Positions 63,054-64,000 of a stretch of DNA of 64,000 nt are shown here, in pieces. The notes under the pieces were generated by a model. That model was not told where the DNA came from. It saw only the letters and a program-made list of their open reading frames with translations, and did no database searches. A program made the translations under genes and the position numbers. The stretch's first letter is position 1. Each line of letters opens with the position of its first letter. The DNA comes from Bacillus thermozeamaize. GTDB taxonomy: Bacteria; Bacillota; Bacilli; ZCTH02-B2. Where the stretch lies: positions 1 to 64,000 of the forward strand of contig LZRT01000080.1 in NCBI GenBank assembly GCA_002159075.1, given 5' to 3'.

Positions 63054-64000
63054 TCAGCTTTTTGGAACCAACCACCGCTCCAGCCCCTCCTTCCACTCCC
63101 GCCGCAGATCCTCAACTGGCAGATCGATGAGCACCCGCCGTTGGTTCTTTTCTTCTTCCCGCGTCGGCTGCAGGATATCCAGACGGAACCGGCCATCGTC
63201 GGCCACTTCACCTAAAATACGGAGAGGCACACCGTGTGCCAGCGCCAGCGCCTGCAACCGCTCCACATCATCACGACCTGCAGTGACCAAAATACGGGAC
63301 TGCGTTTCACCAAAAAGTTGACCGTCCACCCTCCCGGGGCCAAGGGGAACGCTCACCAGACACCCCTCAGCGCCCGCTGCCGCCTGCACGCACATTTCCG
63401 CGAGGGCCACAGCAAGGCCCCCTTCAGCCACATCGTGGGCGGCGGTGGCGATCCCCTGGTGGATGGCATCCAGCACACACGCTTGAAGTCTGCGCTCCAG
63501 ATCCAGGTCAAGTTCGGGGGCATCACCTGCCACCACACCATGGATGAACCAGCAATACTCGCTTCCGCCCAAATGCGCCCCCTCTGGCTGGCCAAGCAGG
63601 GCGATCACATCGCCTGCCCGCTTGAATCCCGGCGTGACATGGCGTTCCACATTCGGCGAAATCCCCACCATCCCGATGGTGGGCGTGGGGTAGACCGGCT
63701 GGCCTTCGAACTCGTTGTAGAAGGACACATTGCCGCCGGTAACGGGCGTGCCCAGCGCACGGCACGCCTCGGACATCCCCTCGATGGCCTCCACAAACTG
63801 CCAATACACGTCTGGCTTCTCCGGATTGCCAAAATTGAGGTTATTGGTAATCGCCTGCGGCTTGGCGCCGACACAGGCCACATTCCGCGCCGCCTCCGCA
63901 ACCGCGATGGCTGCGCCCCTCCGGGGATTCAAATAACAATACCTGCCATTACCGTCGATTTTGACGGCAATGCCTTGATTCATTCCCGGCACACGCAGCA
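63054..64000 (-). CDS. purL: Phosphoribosylformylglycinamidine synthase large subunit PurL, C-terminal part
   Basis: The right window edge cuts the gene; at least 315 C-terminal residues are visible. They cover the end of the first half and the second ATP-binding/AIRS half: NPRRGAAIAVAEAARNVACVG, ITNNLNFGNPEKP, TPVTGGNVSFYNEF and TAAHDVAEGGLAVALAEM. Bacterial PurL of the small type needs PurQ (a glutamine amidotransferase) and PurS, expected just outside. It makes FGAM from FGAR, ATP and glutamine-derived ammonia. Confidence 0.95.
   Translation of the reverse strand, partial: LRVPGMNQGIAVKIDGNGRYCYLNPRRGAAIAVAEAARNVACVGAKPQAITNNLNFGNPEKPDVYWQFVEAIEGMSEACRALGTPVTGGNVSFYNEFEGQPVYPTPTIGMVGISPNVERHVTPGFKRAGDVIALLGQPEGAHLGGSEYCWFIHGVVAGDAPELDLDLERRLQACVLDAIHQGIATAAHDVAEGGLAVALAEMCVQAAAGAEGCLVSVPLGPGRVDGQLFGETQSRILVTAGRDDVERLQALALAHGVPLRILGEVADDGRFRLDILQPTREEEKNQRRVLIDLPVEDLRREWKEGLERWLVPKS

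Overview
The window looks like chromosome of a Gram-positive, moderately GC-rich Bacillales-type bacterium. The evidence is three T-box leaders, strong GGAGG ribosome binding sites with frequent GTG/TTG starts, a hemE-hemH-hemY operon in Bacillus order, YolD-like and YtrABC-like genes, and lipoproteins with typical lipoboxes. No genus can be named from sequence alone. No rRNA, CRISPR array or insertion sequence was seen.

Layout, left to right. 0.1-5.4 kb: an RND efflux operon (lipoprotein adaptor, pump, TetR regulator) with promoter and palindromic operator. 5.6-7.2 kb: a zinc alcohol dehydrogenase and an acyl-CoA thioesterase. 7.4-14.1 kb: a seven-gene operon encoding two DUF6230-like exported proteins, a DUF6114-like membrane protein, an SCP2 lipid-binding protein, a UbiB/ABC1 kinase, a coiled-coil protein and an all-helical protein. 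14.2-20.1 kb: proBAC and thrS, each behind a T-box. 20.2-28 kb: YolD/WYL-like pair, a bicupin oxalate decarboxylase with a variant lid, tRNA-Phe and tRNA-Gly, and single metabolic enzymes. 28.1-30.9 kb: a WYL regulator, a UGSC selenoprotein with an in-frame TGA, and its partner. 31-34.4 kb: a YtrABC-like ABC operon and a PQQ-type sugar dehydrogenase lipoprotein. 34.5-39.9 kb: an alcohol/aldehyde dehydrogenase operon with a consensus sigma-54 promoter, facing its AcoR-like activator. 40-46.6 kb: a VapBC-like pair, a polysaccharide deacetylase, hemEHY and DUF488.

From 47.3 kb to the right edge the content changes. Nearly every gene makes, senses, imports or spends glutamine nitrogen: carAB, pdxST, pabA/trpG, thiO, amtB-glnB, hisHF, an ANTAR RNA-binding regulator, glnA and partial purL. 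The amtB and glnA leaders share one architecture: a consensus promoter, a small hairpin with an AxxxGx hexaloop starting about 10 nt after the -10 box, then an intrinsic terminator that reuses the hairpin's 3' arm. This matches what an ANTAR antiterminator would act on, and an ANTAR gene lies between the two targets.

Main candidates for something undescribed: (1) the DUF6230/DUF6114-SCP2-UbiB-coiled-coil operon, which resembles the proteobacterial UbiJ-UbiB-UbiK module joined to envelope proteins; (2) the glutamine-nitrogen island with its ANTAR-type leaders; (3) the UGSC selenoprotein locus; (4) a compact T-box with a very short Stem I in front of pabA/trpG.
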